Assembly (NCBI RefSeq): GCF_900114035.1
Contig: NZ_FORP01000008.1
Span: forward strand, 186,001 to 250,000
Origin: Amycolatopsis sacchari
GTDB taxonomy: Bacteria; Actinomycetota; Actinomycetes; Mycobacteriales; Pseudonocardiaceae
Direction: 5' to 3'
Length of the DNA stretch: 64,000 nt
Shown: positions 16,775 through 26,207 of the stretch, in pieces
Layout of the letters: each line of letters opens with the position of its first letter
Position numbering within the stretch: position 1 is the stretch's first letter
Position numbers and translations under genes: made by a program
The notes under the pieces: model-generated
Database searches by the model: none
What the model saw: the letters and a program-made list of their open reading frames with translations, nothing else
What the model was told of the DNA's origin: nothing

Positions 16775-17371
16775 TTGTACGAAGGGGTAGTCCAGGACCT
16801 GATCGACGAGCTCGGTCACCTGCCGGGCATCGGCCCGAAGAGCGCGCAGCGGATCGCGTTCCACCTGCTCGCCGCCGACCCGGCGGACATCGCGCGGCTG
16901 CAGGACGTGCTCGGCAAGGTCCGCGAGGGCGTCCAGTTCTGCGAGATCTGCGGCAACGTCTCCGAACAACAGCAGTGCCGCATCTGCCGGGACACGCGCC
17001 GCGACACGTCGCTGATCTGCGTCGTCGAGGAGCCCAAGGACGTGCTCGCCGTGGAGCGCACGCGCGAGTTCAAGGGCCGCTACCACGTGCTGGGCGGCGC
17101 GCTGGACCCGTTGTCCGGCATCGGTCCTGACCAGTTGCGCATCCGTGAGCTGCTCACCCGGATCGGCGGCGAGGAGGTCACCGAGGTGATCATCGCGACC
17201 GACCCGAACACGGAGGGCGAGGCGACGGCGACGTACCTGGTGCGGATGCTGCGCGACTTCCCCGGGCTCACGGTCACCCGCCTCGCCTCCGGGCTGCCGA
17301 TGGGCGGGGACCTGGAGTTCGCCGACGAGCTGACGCTGGGCCGTGCGCTGTCCGGACGCCGCACTCTCTGA
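16775..17371 (+). CDS. recR: Recombination protein RecR
   Basis: RecFOR-pathway DNA repair protein, 198 residues (family about 198-203). It has an N-terminal helix-hairpin-helix ([17 protein letters not shown]), a C4 zinc finger ([16 protein letters not shown]) and a Toprim domain ([12 protein letters not shown], then [12 protein letters not shown]). The TTG at 16775 gives the standard N-terminus ([14 protein letters not shown]). It follows ybaB closely, and its 3' end overlaps the next gene by 29 bases. Confidence 0.95.
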   Translation: MYEGVVQDLIDELGHLPGIGPKSAQRIAFHLLAADPADIARLQDVLGKVREGVQFCEICGNVSEQQQCRICRDTRRDTSLICVVEEPKDVLAVERTREFKGRYHVLGGALDPLSGIGPDQLRIRELLTRIGGEEVTEVIIATDPNTEGEATATYLVRMLRDFPGLTVTRLASGLPMGGDLEFADELTLGRALSGRRTL

Positions 17372-17978
17372 CCTCGCCGCCGCGGTGCTCGCCGCACCGC
17401 CGCGGCTGGGCCGCGTCCGCCTCGTCGCCGTCGACGGGCCCTCCGGCGCGGGAAAATCCACCTTCGCCGCGCGGCTGTGCGCCGAACTGCCGGACTCGGC
17501 GCTCGTCAGCACCGACTCCTTCGCCACCTGGGACGACCCCGTCGCGTGGTGGCCGCGCCTGGTCTCCGGCGTCCTCGAACCGCTCGCGCACGGCGAGCCG
17601 GGCAGCTACGTGAAGCTGGACTGGACCAGTGGCCGGCCGCGGCCCGGGGAGCGGGTCGTCGTGCCCCCACCGGATGTGCTCGTCGTCGAAGGGGTGTCCG
17701 CCGCCCGGAAATCGGTGCGGCCGTTGTTGTCCGCGCTGTGCTGGCTCGGTGGTCCAGACCCCCGGACGCGGCTGGAGCGTGCCGTTCAGCGGGACGGCGA
17801 GGCGTCCCGCGAGCACCTCGTGCGGTGGCAGGCGTTCGAGCGGGGGTGGTGCGCCGTCGACCGCCCGTTCACCCGTTCGGAGGCACACTTGCAGGTCTTT
17901 TCGGGCAAATTCTCTACGGAGCGCAACGACAACCGCCCGCGGTGTGATGGAACGGCCTTTTACGTAGCGCGATCGTAA
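17343..17978 (+). CDS. Uridine kinase-like P-loop NTPase
   Basis: A 211-residue protein with Walker [10 protein letters not shown] (residues 32-40), a DSFATWDDP segment where uridine/pantothenate kinases bind substrate, and VLVVEGV (Walker B). It belongs to the uridine kinase/phosphoribulokinase-like fold found next to recR in Pseudonocardiaceae. The substrate is not established; uridine/cytidine is only a family guess. GTG 17343 lies inside recR, giving a 29-base overlap and implying coupling. Confidence 0.75.
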   Translation: MRCPDAALSDLAAAVLAAPPRLGRVRLVAVDGPSGAGKSTFAARLCAELPDSALVSTDSFATWDDPVAWWPRLVSGVLEPLAHGEPGSYVKLDWTSGRPRPGERVVVPPPDVLVVEGVSAARKSVRPLLSALCWLGGPDPRTRLERAVQRDGEASREHLVRWQAFERGWCAVDRPFTRSEAHLQVFSGKFSTERNDNRPRCDGTAFYVARS

Positions 17979-17988
17979 CCTGGCGTGG

Positions 17989-18018
17989 TTAAGCAAAACG
18001 CCCATTGGGGGCTAGGGT
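17989..18018 (+). promoter_or_regulatory. Possible promoter of the peptide transporter operon
   Basis: TTAAGC (17989-17994), an 18-bp spacer and TAGGGT (18013-18018) lie in the 75-base gap before the substrate-binding protein. The -35 is weak. The assignment rests on position and the -10. Confidence 0.4.
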
Positions 18019-18053
18019 CGTCGATCAAACTGCAACTTCTACTAGGAGTTCCC

Positions 18054-19718
18054 ATGCTCCCTCAGCGGGTGGCTCGTCTGCGCCGGCTCGCCCTGATCGG
18101 GTTGACCGGCGCGCTCGCCGTGGCCATGTCGGCCTGCGCTTCCGAACGCGGTTCGGGTGGTGGTGCCGACCAGACGTTCGTCTTCGGTGCCGCGGGCGCG
18201 CCGAAGAACTTCGACCCGATCTTCAACGACGACGGTGAGAGCTTCCGTCCTGCCCGGCAGATGTTCGACACGCTCGTCACGTACAAGCCCGGTACCACGG
18301 AGCTGGTGGGCGACCTGGCGACCGCGTGGACCCCGAGCGCCGACGGCAAGGCCTGGACCTTCACCCTGCGTCAGGGCGTCAAGTTCCACGACGGCACCCC
18401 CTTCAACGCCGCGGCGGTCTGCTTCAACTTCGACCGCTGGTACAACATGAAGGGCGCGGCGGCGCAGAGCCAGATGATCTACTACGGCGACGTCTTCGAG
18501 GGCTTCGCCAAGAACGAGGGCGACGCGACCGGCTCCCCGGTGTACAAGTCGTGCGAGGCGAAGGACGACTTCACCGCCGTCATCAACCTCAACAAGGCGA
18601 AGGGCGCCTTCCCAGACGCCTTCGGCCTCACGTCGCTGTCGATCTCCAGCCCCGACGCGCTGAAGAAGTACGACGCCGACAACGTCACCCAGAGCGGCGA
18701 CTCGTTCACGTACCCCGCGTACGCCAACGAGCACCCCACCGGCACGGGCCCGTACAAGTTCGAGAGCTACGACAAGACGAACAAGACGATCACCCTGGTC
18801 CGCAACGACGACTACTGGGGTGAGAAGGCCAAGACGGCCAAGCTGATCTTCAAGATCATCGAGGACGAGAACGCTCGCAAGCAGGAGCTCGCCGCCGGCA
18901 CCATCGACGGCTACGACTTCCCGAGCCCGGCGGACTACAACTCGCTGAAGGACGCGGGCAACCAGGTACTGATCCGCCCGGCCTTCAACATCCTCTACCT
19001 GGGCATCAACCAGAAGAACAACCCGAAGCTGCAGGACGTCCGCGTCCGCAAGGCGATCGAGTACGCGATCAACAAGGACCAGCTGGCCAAGAACAAGCTG
19101 CCCAGCGGGGCCTACGCGCAGACGCAGTTCCTGCCGAACAACGTGCCCGGCTACACCGACTCGGTGGAGAAGCACAGCTACGACCCGAACCAGGCGAAGC
19201 AGCTGCTGCAGCAGGCCGGGGCGAGCGACCTGACGGTGAACTTCTACGTGCCCACCGAGGTCACCCGGCCCTACATGCCGAACCCGGTGGACATCGGCGG
19301 CGCGATCGCGGACGACCTCAAGGCCGTCGGCATCAAGGTCAACATCGTCCAGGAGCCGTGGAACGGTGGCTACAAGGATGACGTGCAGAAGGCGGGCAAG
19401 CAGGACCTGCACCTGCTGGGCTGGACCGGTGACTACGCCGACGCCGGCAACTTCGTCGGCACGTTCTTCGGACGGCAGAAGGCGGAGTTCGGCTTCGACA
19501 ACGCGCAGATTTTCTCGGCGCTGTCCAACGCCGACGCGCAGGTGACGCCGGACGCGAAGAAGAGCGCGTACGAGCAGGCCAGCGTGCTGATCTCGCAGTA
19601 CGTCCCGGCGGTGCCGCTGACCTCGTCGCCGCCGGCGATCGTCGTCAAGAACAACATCCACAACCTGATCCCGACCCCGCTGACCGACGAGCGGTTCTAC
19701 ACGGTCACCAAGGGCTGA
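18054..19718 (+). CDS. Peptide ABC transporter, substrate-binding lipoprotein (DppA-like)
   Basis: A family-5 extracellular solute-binding protein of 554 residues that captures peptides (or related ligands) for the permease encoded downstream. The signal peptide ends at AVAMSAC, giving a lipoprotein cysteine, although the lipobox lacks the usual Gly/Ala pattern at every position. Typical motifs are GAAGAPKNFDPIF, VKFHDGTPFNAAAVCFNFDRW and YLGINQKNNP. ATG 18054 follows TAGGAGTTCCC. It is the first gene of a five-gene transporter cluster and is followed by a strong hairpin. Confidence 0.92.
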   Translation: MLPQRVARLRRLALIGLTGALAVAMSACASERGSGGGADQTFVFGAAGAPKNFDPIFNDDGESFRPARQMFDTLVTYKPGTTELVGDLATAWTPSADGKAWTFTLRQGVKFHDGTPFNAAAVCFNFDRWYNMKGAAAQSQMIYYGDVFEGFAKNEGDATGSPVYKSCEAKDDFTAVINLNKAKGAFPDAFGLTSLSISSPDALKKYDADNVTQSGDSFTYPAYANEHPTGTGPYKFESYDKTNKTITLVRNDDYWGEKAKTAKLIFKIIEDENARKQELAAGTIDGYDFPSPADYNSLKDAGNQVLIRPAFNILYLGINQKNNPKLQDVRVRKAIEYAINKDQLAKNKLPSGAYAQTQFLPNNVPGYTDSVEKHSYDPNQAKQLLQQAGASDLTVNFYVPTEVTRPYMPNPVDIGGAIADDLKAVGIKVNIVQEPWNGGYKDDVQKAGKQDLHLLGWTGDYADAGNFVGTFFGRQKAEFGFDNAQIFSALSNADAQVTPDAKKSAYEQASVLISQYVPAVPLTSSPPAIVVKNNIHNLIPTPLTDERFYTVTKG

Positions 19719-19737
19719 CGGCCGGGCTTCGGCGCCT

Positions 19738-19774
19738 GAGTACCGCGTCCCGGCGATCCCGGGGCGCGGTACTC
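19738..19774 (+). terminator. Intra-operon hairpin after the substrate-binding protein gene
   Basis: Perfect 10-bp stem GAGTACCGCG / CGCGGTACTC (19738-19747 with 19765-19774) enclosing CCCGG/CCGGG-type pairs. It lies between the binding-protein and permease genes. Such hairpins often stabilise the upstream message or cut read-through, keeping the binding protein in excess. Confidence 0.65.
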
Positions 19775-19808
19775 GCGCAGAAGAGACCCCTGTGAGGGCT
19801 TCCACCAC

Positions 19809-20813
19809 ATGCTGCGATTCATCCTCAGGCGGCTGCTGCAAGCCGTACCGACTCTGCTCGTGCTCTCGATACTGGTGTTCGCCTGGCTGCGCCTGCTGCC
19901 CGGCGGCCCGGCGGGCGCACTGCTCGGGGACAAGGCCACTCCCCAGAAGCTGGCCGACCTCAACCACCTGCTGGGTCTGGACCAGCCGATCCCCATCCAG
20001 TACTTCAAGTTCCTCGGCCGCGTCATCACCGGCGACTTCGGCAGTTCGCTGATCAGCGGCGACTCCGTGATCGCGGAGGTCGGCCGGGCGTTCCCGGCGA
20101 CCGTCGAGCTCTCGGTGTTCGCACTCGTGCTCGCGGTCGCCTTCGGCATCCCGCTCGGCTACGTCGCCGCCCGCTACCGCGGCAGGCTGCTGGACAACGC
20201 CACCGTGCTCACCACGCTGGTCGGTGTCGCGGTGCCGGTGTTCTTCTTCGGCGTGCTGCTCAAGTACGTGTTCGCGCAGAAGCTGGGCATCCTGCCGCCT
20301 TCGGGGCGCCAGGACGTGACCATCGACGCCACGCACGTCACCGGGTTCTTCGTCCTCGACGGGATCCTGACGGGTGAGCTCGACGCGGCGTGGGACGCGA
20401 TCAAGCACCTGATCCTGCCCGCGATCGCGCTGGCGAGCATCCCGTTCGCCGTCATCGTGCGCATCACCCGTGCTTCGGTGCTCGACGTGCAGCAGGAGGA
20501 CTTCGTGCGCACGGCGGAGTCGAAGGGCCTGACCACGCCGGTGATCCGGCGCCGGCACATCCTGCGCAACGCGCTGCTGCCGGTGTCGACGACCATCGGC
20601 CTGCAGACCGGGCTCCTGCTGGCGGGCGCGGTGCTGACGGAGAAGGTGTTCAACATCCCGGGCGTCGGTTACCTGCTGGCGCAGGGCATCGAGCGCCGTG
20701 ACTTCCCGAGGCTGCAGGCGCTGCTGCTGCTCGCCGCGTTCGTGTACGTCATCGTCAACCTCCTCGTCGACGTCTCGTACGCGATCATCGATCCGAGGGT
20801 GCGGGTGCGATGA
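19809..20813 (+). CDS. Peptide ABC transporter permease (DppB-like)
   Basis: A 334-residue integral membrane protein of the BPD_transp_1 family with about six helices. It has the N-terminal MLRFILRRLLQAVPTLLVLS signature of DppB/OppB and the EAA loop that contacts the ATPases (VRTAESKGLTTPVIRRRHIL). It works with the DppC-like subunit, whose start overlaps its stop by 4 bases (ATGA). Confidence 0.93.
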   Translation: MLRFILRRLLQAVPTLLVLSILVFAWLRLLPGGPAGALLGDKATPQKLADLNHLLGLDQPIPIQYFKFLGRVITGDFGSSLISGDSVIAEVGRAFPATVELSVFALVLAVAFGIPLGYVAARYRGRLLDNATVLTTLVGVAVPVFFFGVLLKYVFAQKLGILPPSGRQDVTIDATHVTGFFVLDGILTGELDAAWDAIKHLILPAIALASIPFAVIVRITRASVLDVQQEDFVRTAESKGLTTPVIRRRHILRNALLPVSTTIGLQTGLLLAGAVLTEKVFNIPGVGYLLAQGIERRDFPRLQALLLLAAFVYVIVNLLVDVSYAIIDPRVRVR

Positions 20814-21739
20814 CCACGAACCTGTTGCGGCGCAAGCGCGACCGCATCGACGACCTGGCGGAGACCTCGGGCGGCACGAGCCTCGCGGCGGACGCGTTCA
20901 AGCGCATGTCGCGCAGCCCGATCGCGATCACCGGCGCCGTCATCACGATCCTGTTCGTGCTGCTGGCGGTCCTGTCGCCGTTCCTGGCGCCGAAGGACCC
21001 CCACCGGCCCTACGACGAGCTGAAGGCGACGCTGCGGCCGGACTCGATCCCCGGTGCCATGCCGGGTTTCCTGCTCGGCAGCGACCAGAACGGCTACGAC
21101 TTCTTCTCGCGGCTGCTGGTCGGTTCGCAGCAGACGCTCATCGTGGGTGTCGTCGCGACGCTGATCGGCGTCGCGATCGGCATGGTGATCGGCGGGCTCG
21201 CCGGCGCGCTCGGCGGCTGGGTGGACACGGTGCTCATGCGGTTCACCGACATCCTGCTCGCGATCCCGTCGCTGCTGCTGGCGATCTCGATCGCGGCGCT
21301 GTTCCCCGGTACACAGTGGACGGTCATCATCGCGGTCGCGGTGGTGAGTGTCCCGGTCTTCGCCCGGCTGCTGCGGGGCGCGATGCTCGCGCAGCGCTCC
21401 AGCGACCACGTGCTCGCCGCGACCGCGCTCGGCGTGCGGCGCAGCACCATCGTGTTCCGGCACATGCTGCCGAACTCGGTGGGCCCGGTGATCGTGCAGG
21501 CCACGCTGACGCTGGCCACCTCGATCATCGACGCGGCCGCGCTGTCGTTCCTCGGCCTCGGTGACGCCGACTGGACGCGGGCGGAGTGGGGCCTGATGCT
21601 GGGCAAGGCGCAGGACTACCTCGACGTCAAACCGGAACTCGCTTTCTACCCGGCCATCGCGATCATCATCGTGGCGCTGGGCTTCACGCTGCTCGGCGAA
21701 TCGCTGCGCGAAGCGCTCGACCCGAAAAACAGGCGGTAA
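20810..21739 (+). CDS. Peptide ABC transporter permease (DppC-like)
   Basis: A 309-residue second permease subunit with the N-terminal OppC-type cytoplasmic tail, about six membrane helices, and the EAA loop (LAATALGVRRSTIVFRHMLP). LGSDQNGYDFFSRLLVGSQQ is a typical DppC signature (usually LGTDxxGRDxxSRLxxGaR). It is translationally coupled to the DppB-like gene and 7 bases from the first ATPase gene. Confidence 0.93.
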   Translation: MTTNLLRRKRDRIDDLAETSGGTSLAADAFKRMSRSPIAITGAVITILFVLLAVLSPFLAPKDPHRPYDELKATLRPDSIPGAMPGFLLGSDQNGYDFFSRLLVGSQQTLIVGVVATLIGVAIGMVIGGLAGALGGWVDTVLMRFTDILLAIPSLLLAISIAALFPGTQWTVIIAVAVVSVPVFARLLRGAMLAQRSSDHVLAATALGVRRSTIVFRHMLPNSVGPVIVQATLTLATSIIDAAALSFLGLGDADWTRAEWGLMLGKAQDYLDVKPELAFYPAIAIIIVALGFTLLGESLREALDPKNRR

Positions 21740-21746
21740 GAGCTTC

Positions 21747-22739
21747 ATGGCACTGCTGGAAGTCAGGGACCTCTCGGTCACCTTCAAACGCAAGGGGGTC
21801 CGCCCCTTCACGGCCGTGGACGGCGTCAGCTTCGACGTCGAACCCGGCCGCACCGTCGGCCTCGTCGGCGAGTCGGGCAGCGGCAAGTCCGTGACCGCGC
21901 TGGCGATCATGGGCCTGCTGCCCAAGCGGGGCGCGGAGGTCGGCGGCTCGGTCCGGTTCGAGGACACCGACCTGCTGACGCTGTCCGACCGGCAGCTGCG
22001 CGACAAGCGCGGCCGCGACCTCGGCATGGTGTTCCAGGACCCGCTGTCCTCGCTGAACCCGGTCATCCCGATCGGCCTGCAGATCACCGAGGTGCTGGAG
22101 CGGCACCGCGGGATGAGCCGCAAGCAGGCGAGCGGCGAGGCGGAGCAGCTGCTCGGCCGGGTCGGCATCCCCGACCCGACGCGACGGCTTTCCGAGTACC
22201 CGCACCAGCTTTCGGGCGGGATGCGGCAGCGCGCGCTGATCGCGATCGCGCTGGCGTGCAAGCCGAGGCTGCTCATCGCGGACGAGCCGACGACCGCGCT
22301 CGACGTCACGATCCAGGCGCAGATCCTCGCGCTGCTCTCGGAGCTGGTGCGGGACACGGGCACCGCGTTGATCATGATCACGCACGACCTCGGTGTCGTC
22401 GCGGGTCTGTGCGACGAGGTCAACGTCATGTACGGCGGGCGGATCGTGGAACGGGCCGAGCGGCACGCGTTGTTCGCGGCGGCCCGGCACCCGTACACGC
22501 ACGGGCTGCTGGAGTCGATCCCGCGGCTGGACGCCCCGCGTGGCGAGAAACTGGTGCCCATCAAGGGTTCCGTGGCCGACAACATCCCGTGGGACTCGGC
22601 GTGCGCGTTCGCGCCGCGGTGCCCCAACGCGCTGGACCGGTGCCGCCAGGTCCGGCCCGAGCTGCTACCCGACCACGGCGGCATGCTGCGCTGCCACAAC
22701 CCGGTCGGACACGCGGTCAAGCAGGGGGTGCGGGCGTGA
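21747..22739 (+). CDS. Peptide ABC transporter ATPase (DppD-like)
   Basis: A 330-residue ATP-binding subunit: Walker [12 protein letters not shown]-loop [14 protein letters not shown] signature [12 protein letters not shown], Walker [13 protein letters not shown] and the H-loop THD. The C-terminal oligopeptide/dipeptide transporter extension carries the Cys-rich motif ([14 protein letters not shown]) that in this family can bind an iron-sulfur cluster. The next gene starts inside its stop (GTGA). Confidence 0.94.
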   Translation: MALLEVRDLSVTFKRKGVRPFTAVDGVSFDVEPGRTVGLVGESGSGKSVTALAIMGLLPKRGAEVGGSVRFEDTDLLTLSDRQLRDKRGRDLGMVFQDPLSSLNPVIPIGLQITEVLERHRGMSRKQASGEAEQLLGRVGIPDPTRRLSEYPHQLSGGMRQRALIAIALACKPRLLIADEPTTALDVTIQAQILALLSELVRDTGTALIMITHDLGVVAGLCDEVNVMYGGRIVERAERHALFAAARHPYTHGLLESIPRLDAPRGEKLVPIKGSVADNIPWDSACAFAPRCPNALDRCRQVRPELLPDHGGMLRCHNPVGHAVKQGVRA

Positions 22740-23836
22740 GTGACGCTTTGGTGCAGGTCGAAGGCCTCGAAGTGCACTTCCCGATCAAGCGGGGAGTGGT
22801 GCTGGACCGGACGGTGGGGCACGTCTACGCCGTCGACGGGGTGAACCTGGAGATCCGGCGCGGCGAGACGTACGGGCTCGTCGGCGAGTCGGGCTGCGGC
22901 AAGACGACGCTGGGCCGCGGCCTGCTGCGGCTGGTGGAGCCGACCGGTGGGCGCGTGGTGTTCGACGGGACCGACCTGTCGGAGCTGAAGGGCGAGTCGC
23001 TGCGGAAGATGCGGCGCCGCATGCAGATGGTGTTCCAGGACCCGCTGTCCAGCCTCGACCCGCGCCAGTCGGTCGAGTCGATCCTGGTCGAGGGCATGCG
23101 GGCGCACGGCCTGGCGAAGGACAGGGAGGCGACGCGCAAACGCTTGCGCGAGCTGCTGTCCGCGGTCGGGCTGCCGGAGAGCGCGCTGCGGAAGTACCCG
23201 CACGAGTTCTCGGGCGGGCAGCGGCAGCGCATCGGCATCGCGCGGGCGCTGGCCGTCGAGCCGGACCTGATCGTCGCCGACGAGCCGGTGTCGGCGCTCG
23301 ACGTGTCCGTGCAGGCGCAGGTCATCAACCTGCTGGAGGAGCTGCAGGAGCGGCTCGGCCTGACGTACCTGGTCATTGCGCACGACCTGGCCGTGGTGCG
23401 GCACATCTCCGACCGGATCGGCGTGATGTACCTGGGTTCGCTGGTCGAGGAGACCGACTCGGAGACGCTCTACGCGCAGCCGCTGCACCCGTACACGAAG
23501 GCGCTGCTGTCGGCGATCCCCGTGCCCGATCCGGAGGTCGAGGACAGCCGGGAGCAGATCCTGCTCGCCGGTGACCTGCCCTCGCCCGCCGCGCCGCCGT
23601 CCGGCTGCCGGTTCCACACCCGCTGCCCGTGGCGGCAGGAGACGAAGTGCGACACCGAACGGCCGCAGCTGCGGGAGATCGGCGCGGGGCACCGGGTGGC
23701 GTGCCACTGGGCGGAGGACATCCAGGCGGGCCGGATCACGCCGCACGAGGTGGAGGCGGAGCTGGTCGAGGTGGAGTCCGCGGCCGGGCCGTCGGTGCCG
23801 CACGCGTCGTCCGTGGCGGAGATGCTGGAGCCGTGA
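22736..23836 (+). CDS. Peptide ABC transporter ATPase (DppF-like)
   Basis: A 366-residue second ATPase: Walker [14 protein letters not shown]-loop [12 protein letters not shown], signature [12 protein letters not shown], Walker [13 protein letters not shown] and H-loop AHD, with the C-terminal [15 protein letters not shown] motif. The acidic tail after residue 320 is longer than usual. GTG 22736 overlaps the stop of the DppD-like gene by 4 bases. It is the last gene of the transporter operon. Confidence 0.94.
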   Translation: MSDALVQVEGLEVHFPIKRGVVLDRTVGHVYAVDGVNLEIRRGETYGLVGESGCGKTTLGRGLLRLVEPTGGRVVFDGTDLSELKGESLRKMRRRMQMVFQDPLSSLDPRQSVESILVEGMRAHGLAKDREATRKRLRELLSAVGLPESALRKYPHEFSGGQRQRIGIARALAVEPDLIVADEPVSALDVSVQAQVINLLEELQERLGLTYLVIAHDLAVVRHISDRIGVMYLGSLVEETDSETLYAQPLHPYTKALLSAIPVPDPEVEDSREQILLAGDLPSPAAPPSGCRFHTRCPWRQETKCDTERPQLREIGAGHRVACHWAEDIQAGRITPHEVEAELVEVESAAGPSVPHASSVAEMLEP

Positions 23837-23886
23837 TTTCGGTACCCTGGCGGCCCGGAGGCCCGGAACGACAGGGGGACTGAGAC

Positions 23887-24531
23887 GTGCACATCGACCA
23901 GTGGCTGGAGACGATCCCGCCACTCCTGGTGTACATCACGGTCGGTGCCGTGATCGGCTTCGAGAGCCTCGGCATCCCCCTTCCCGGTGAAATCGTGCTG
24001 GTGAGCGCCGCGTTGCTGTCGTCGACGCACGCCGGGCTGAACCCGTGGCTCGTCGGGATCGTCGGCAGCGCCGGCGCGATCGTCGGCGACAGCATCGGCT
24101 ACCTCATCGGCCGCAAGGGCGGGCGCAGGCTGTTCGACTGGGCGGGCCGGAAGTTCCCGAAGCACTTCGGGCCCGACCACGTCCGCAACGCCGAACGGAT
24201 CTTCGCCCGGCGCGGCGTGTGGGCGGTGTTCTTCGGCCGGTTCGTCGCACTGCTGCGGATCCTGTGCGGGCCGCTCGCGGGTTCGCTGCACATGAACTAC
24301 GGCAAGTTCCTGGCGGCGAACGCGCTGGGCGGCATCGCCTGGGCCGGCGGTACGACGGCGCTGGTGTACTCGCTCGGTGTCGTCGCGGAGCAGTGGCTGT
24401 CGCGGTTCTCCTACGTGGCGCTGGGCATCGCGGTGCTCGCCGGCGTGGTCATCAGCCTGGTGCTCAAGAAGCGGATGGGCCGCAGGCATCACGAGGACGA
24501 GGCGGCGAGCGCCACGTCGGCCGAGCGCTGA
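23887..24531 (+). CDS. DedA-family membrane protein
   Basis: A 214-residue DedA/VTT-domain protein with about five hydrophobic segments. Signature parts are FESLGIPLPGEIVL, GDSIGYLIGRKGG and FFGRFVALLRILCGPLAG (the conserved FxGRFxxxxR motif). DedA proteins act in lipid-carrier or phospholipid flipping and maintain the proton motive force. GTG 23887 follows AGGGGGACTGAGAC. The last 43 bases overlap the convergent DMT-transporter gene. Confidence 0.92.
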   Translation: MHIDQWLETIPPLLVYITVGAVIGFESLGIPLPGEIVLVSAALLSSTHAGLNPWLVGIVGSAGAIVGDSIGYLIGRKGGRRLFDWAGRKFPKHFGPDHVRNAERIFARRGVWAVFFGRFVALLRILCGPLAGSLHMNYGKFLAANALGGIAWAGGTTALVYSLGVVAEQWLSRFSYVALGIAVLAGVVISLVLKKRMGRRHHEDEAASATSAER

Positions 24532-25394
24532 CGCTTCGGCAGCGAGCCCAGCAGCACGCCGCCGACGACCACCAGCCCCGCCAGCACCTCGACGAGCGCG
24601 GGGCGCTCGGCCAGCAGCAGGAACGACGCGCTCATCCCGACGACGGGCACGAGCAGCGAGAACGGCGCGACGACGCCCGCGGGGTGCCGTCGCATCAGCG
24701 TGGTCCAGATGCCGGAGCCGACGAGCGTGCCGAACACCACGATGTAGGCGAAGCCGGCGATCCCGATCCAGCCGCCGGTCGTGTTCAGGGTGGCGAGCGC
24801 GTGCCAGTCGGCGGCCGGGCCCTCGAAGACCAGTGACAGCAGGAACATCGGCAGCGGTGGCACGACCGACATCCACAGCGTGAAGTGCAGGCCGTTCTCG
24901 GCGCGGGCCTGCCGGGCGCAGATGTTGCCGACGGCCCAGCTCAGTGCGGCGAGCAGGGTGAGCACGACGGGCAGCAGCACGGCGTGCTCGGCCTGGTGCC
25001 AGGCGATCACGGCCATCCCGCCGACGGCGAGGACGATGCCGGCCAGCTGCCGGGGCGAGAGGCGTTCGCGCAGGAGGACGCTGCCGAGCAGCACGGTGAA
25101 CGGCGCCGAGGCCTGCAGCACGAGCGACGCCAGGCCGGTCGGCATGCCGATGTTCATCGCGATGAACAGCAACGCGAACTGCCCGGTGCCGAAGCCGAGG
25201 CCGAACCCGATGAGCCAGCGCAGCTTCACCTTCGGCCGAGGCACGAACAGCACGGTGGGGATGGCGATGACGAGGAAGCGCAGCGCCCCGGTGAACAACG
25301 GCGGGAAGTGGCCGAGTGCGTAGTGCACGGCGAGGAAGTTGCAGCCCCAGAGCACGGCGACGAACACGGCGAGGAGACGGTCACGAGCACCCAC
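24489..25394 (-). CDS. EamA/DMT-superfamily permease (RhaT/YdcZ-like exporter)
   Basis: About 301 residues with ten membrane helices in two EamA repeats (AVFVAVLWGCNFLAVHYAL at the N-terminus; LLAALSWAVGNICARQA starting the second). Members export amino acids or metabolites; the substrate is unknown. GTG 25394 is chosen since a promoter-like TACACA lies just upstream. In-frame codons extend to about 25480 and a longer N-terminus cannot be excluded. Its 3' end overlaps dedA by 43 bases on the opposite strand. Confidence 0.8.
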   Translation of the reverse strand: MGARDRLLAVFVAVLWGCNFLAVHYALGHFPPLFTGALRFLVIAIPTVLFVPRPKVKLRWLIGFGLGFGTGQFALLFIAMNIGMPTGLASLVLQASAPFTVLLGSVLLRERLSPRQLAGIVLAVGGMAVIAWHQAEHAVLLPVVLTLLAALSWAVGNICARQARAENGLHFTLWMSVVPPLPMFLLSLVFEGPAADWHALATLNTTGGWIGIAGFAYIVVFGTLVGSGIWTTLMRRHPAGVVAPFSLLVPVVGMSASFLLLAERPALVEVLAGLVVVGGVLLGSLPKRQRSADVALAASSS

Positions 25395-25619
25395 GGTCTC
25401 AAGCTTGCGGTGGACAACTGTGTAGCACAATCGAGATAAATTCCAGCGACCCTTCAGTAGGCCTTCACGGACGTGCATATCGCCAGGTCGCGGGTGCTGC
25501 GGGAGTTCGCGGGCCGGGGCAGAGTGACGTCCGCCGCATGGGCCCTGACACGGCTCCGGGCTCCGCAGGTCGAGGTGGGGTTGCCGCTGCCCGAGCCGGG
25601 GGCGGGGCCTGACGCCGTG

Positions 25620-25960
25620 CACGTTGTGCACGTTGTATGCAGCGGGGGCTGCGGTGGCTGCCGTGGCTGCTGTGTCGTGGGTGGGCGGGCTGGCTGCTGT
25701 CTCGCGTGGCGGCACCCGGCCCCGGGCTGGTGTTATGCGCGTTGTATACGGCGGCGATGACCGGTCGCGTCGTGAGGGGGGCGGGCTGGCCGCTGTCTCG
25801 CGTGGCCGCTCCCGCCCGGGACCGTTATGCGCGTTGTATACGGCGACGGTGACCGTCGCGTCGTGAGGGCTCGGCCAGGACTTACCTCTTGGTGCGCAGC
25901 CGCGCGCTCCCGGCTCGGTGCGGTCGCGTTATGCAGGTTGTATGCAGCGGCTGCAGTGAC
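25620..25960 (+). repeat. Degenerate tandem array with a conserved GTTGTATRC core
   Basis: Four cores, GTTGTATGC (25632-25640), GTTGTATAC (25741-25749), GTTGTATAC (25833-25841) and GTTGTATGC (25937-25945), lie 109, 92 and 104 bases apart. Copies 2-4 share an upstream GTTATGCGC or GTTATGCAG; copy 1 has GTTGTGCAC instead. Between cores, TCGTGAGGG and the GGCTGGCYGCTGTCTCGCG block recur. The core is AT-rich against a GC-rich background. Function is unknown; a regulator or processing site is conceivable. Confidence 0.65.
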
Positions 25961-26049
25961 TGCCCCCTCGTGAGGGGCAGGTCCGGCCGCGGTTGCTCAG
26001 CCGCGCGCTTCTCACCGCAGCCATCGCGCCCGGCTGCCCCATGTCGAGG

Positions 26050-26088
26050 CACCGCGCTGCCCGCCCCTCTACGCCGGGCAGCGCGGTG
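26050..26088. terminator. Very strong 14-bp hairpin
   Basis: CACCGCGCTGCCCG (26050-26063) pairs perfectly with CGGGCAGCGCGGTG (26075-26088) around an 11-base loop. It lies about 100 bases past the grpB stop, so it may end the tetR-grpB transcript or protect its 3' end. There is no T-run on either strand. Confidence 0.5.
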
Positions 26089-26100
26089 CCCGCCGCGCCG

Positions 26101-26207
26101 CAACCGCTCAGCCCAGCCAGCCCGTCGTCACCCCCGCGCCGCAACGGCTCAGCCCAGTCAGCCGATCGTCACCCCCCGCAGCAACCGCTCAACCCGGCCA
26201 GCCCGTC
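26101..26207. repeat. 41-bp tandem repeats running into the grpB 3' end
   Basis: Three copies begin at 26101, 26142 and 26182 with CAACCGCTC or CAACGGCTC, followed by AGCCCAGCCAGCCCGTCGTC-type sequence. The last copy contains the grpB stop and encodes its final residues (ETGWPG), so the repeats seem to have spread outward from the coding end. Confidence 0.65.

Larger units (their letters stand above)
25395..26188. other. 794-base intergenic region rich in repeats, no credible gene
   Basis: The gap separates the DMT transporter from grpB, both reading leftward. It holds a promoter-like stretch for the transporter (about 25395-25445), a degenerate array of about 100-bp units (25620-25950), a strong hairpin (26050-26088) and 41-bp tandem repeats (26101-26207). 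Reading frames here give biased peptides that change frame between repeat copies, so I do not call genes. Confidence 0.7.

Noticed and set aside
25624-25866. Open reading frame of 80 codons across the repeat array
   Set aside because: The repeat units shift reading frame between copies (92-, 104-, 109-base steps), composition is biased, and there is no ribosome-binding site.
25620-25960. CRISPR array
   Set aside because: The unit is about 100 bp with conserved spacers and degenerate ends, and no cas gene is present.
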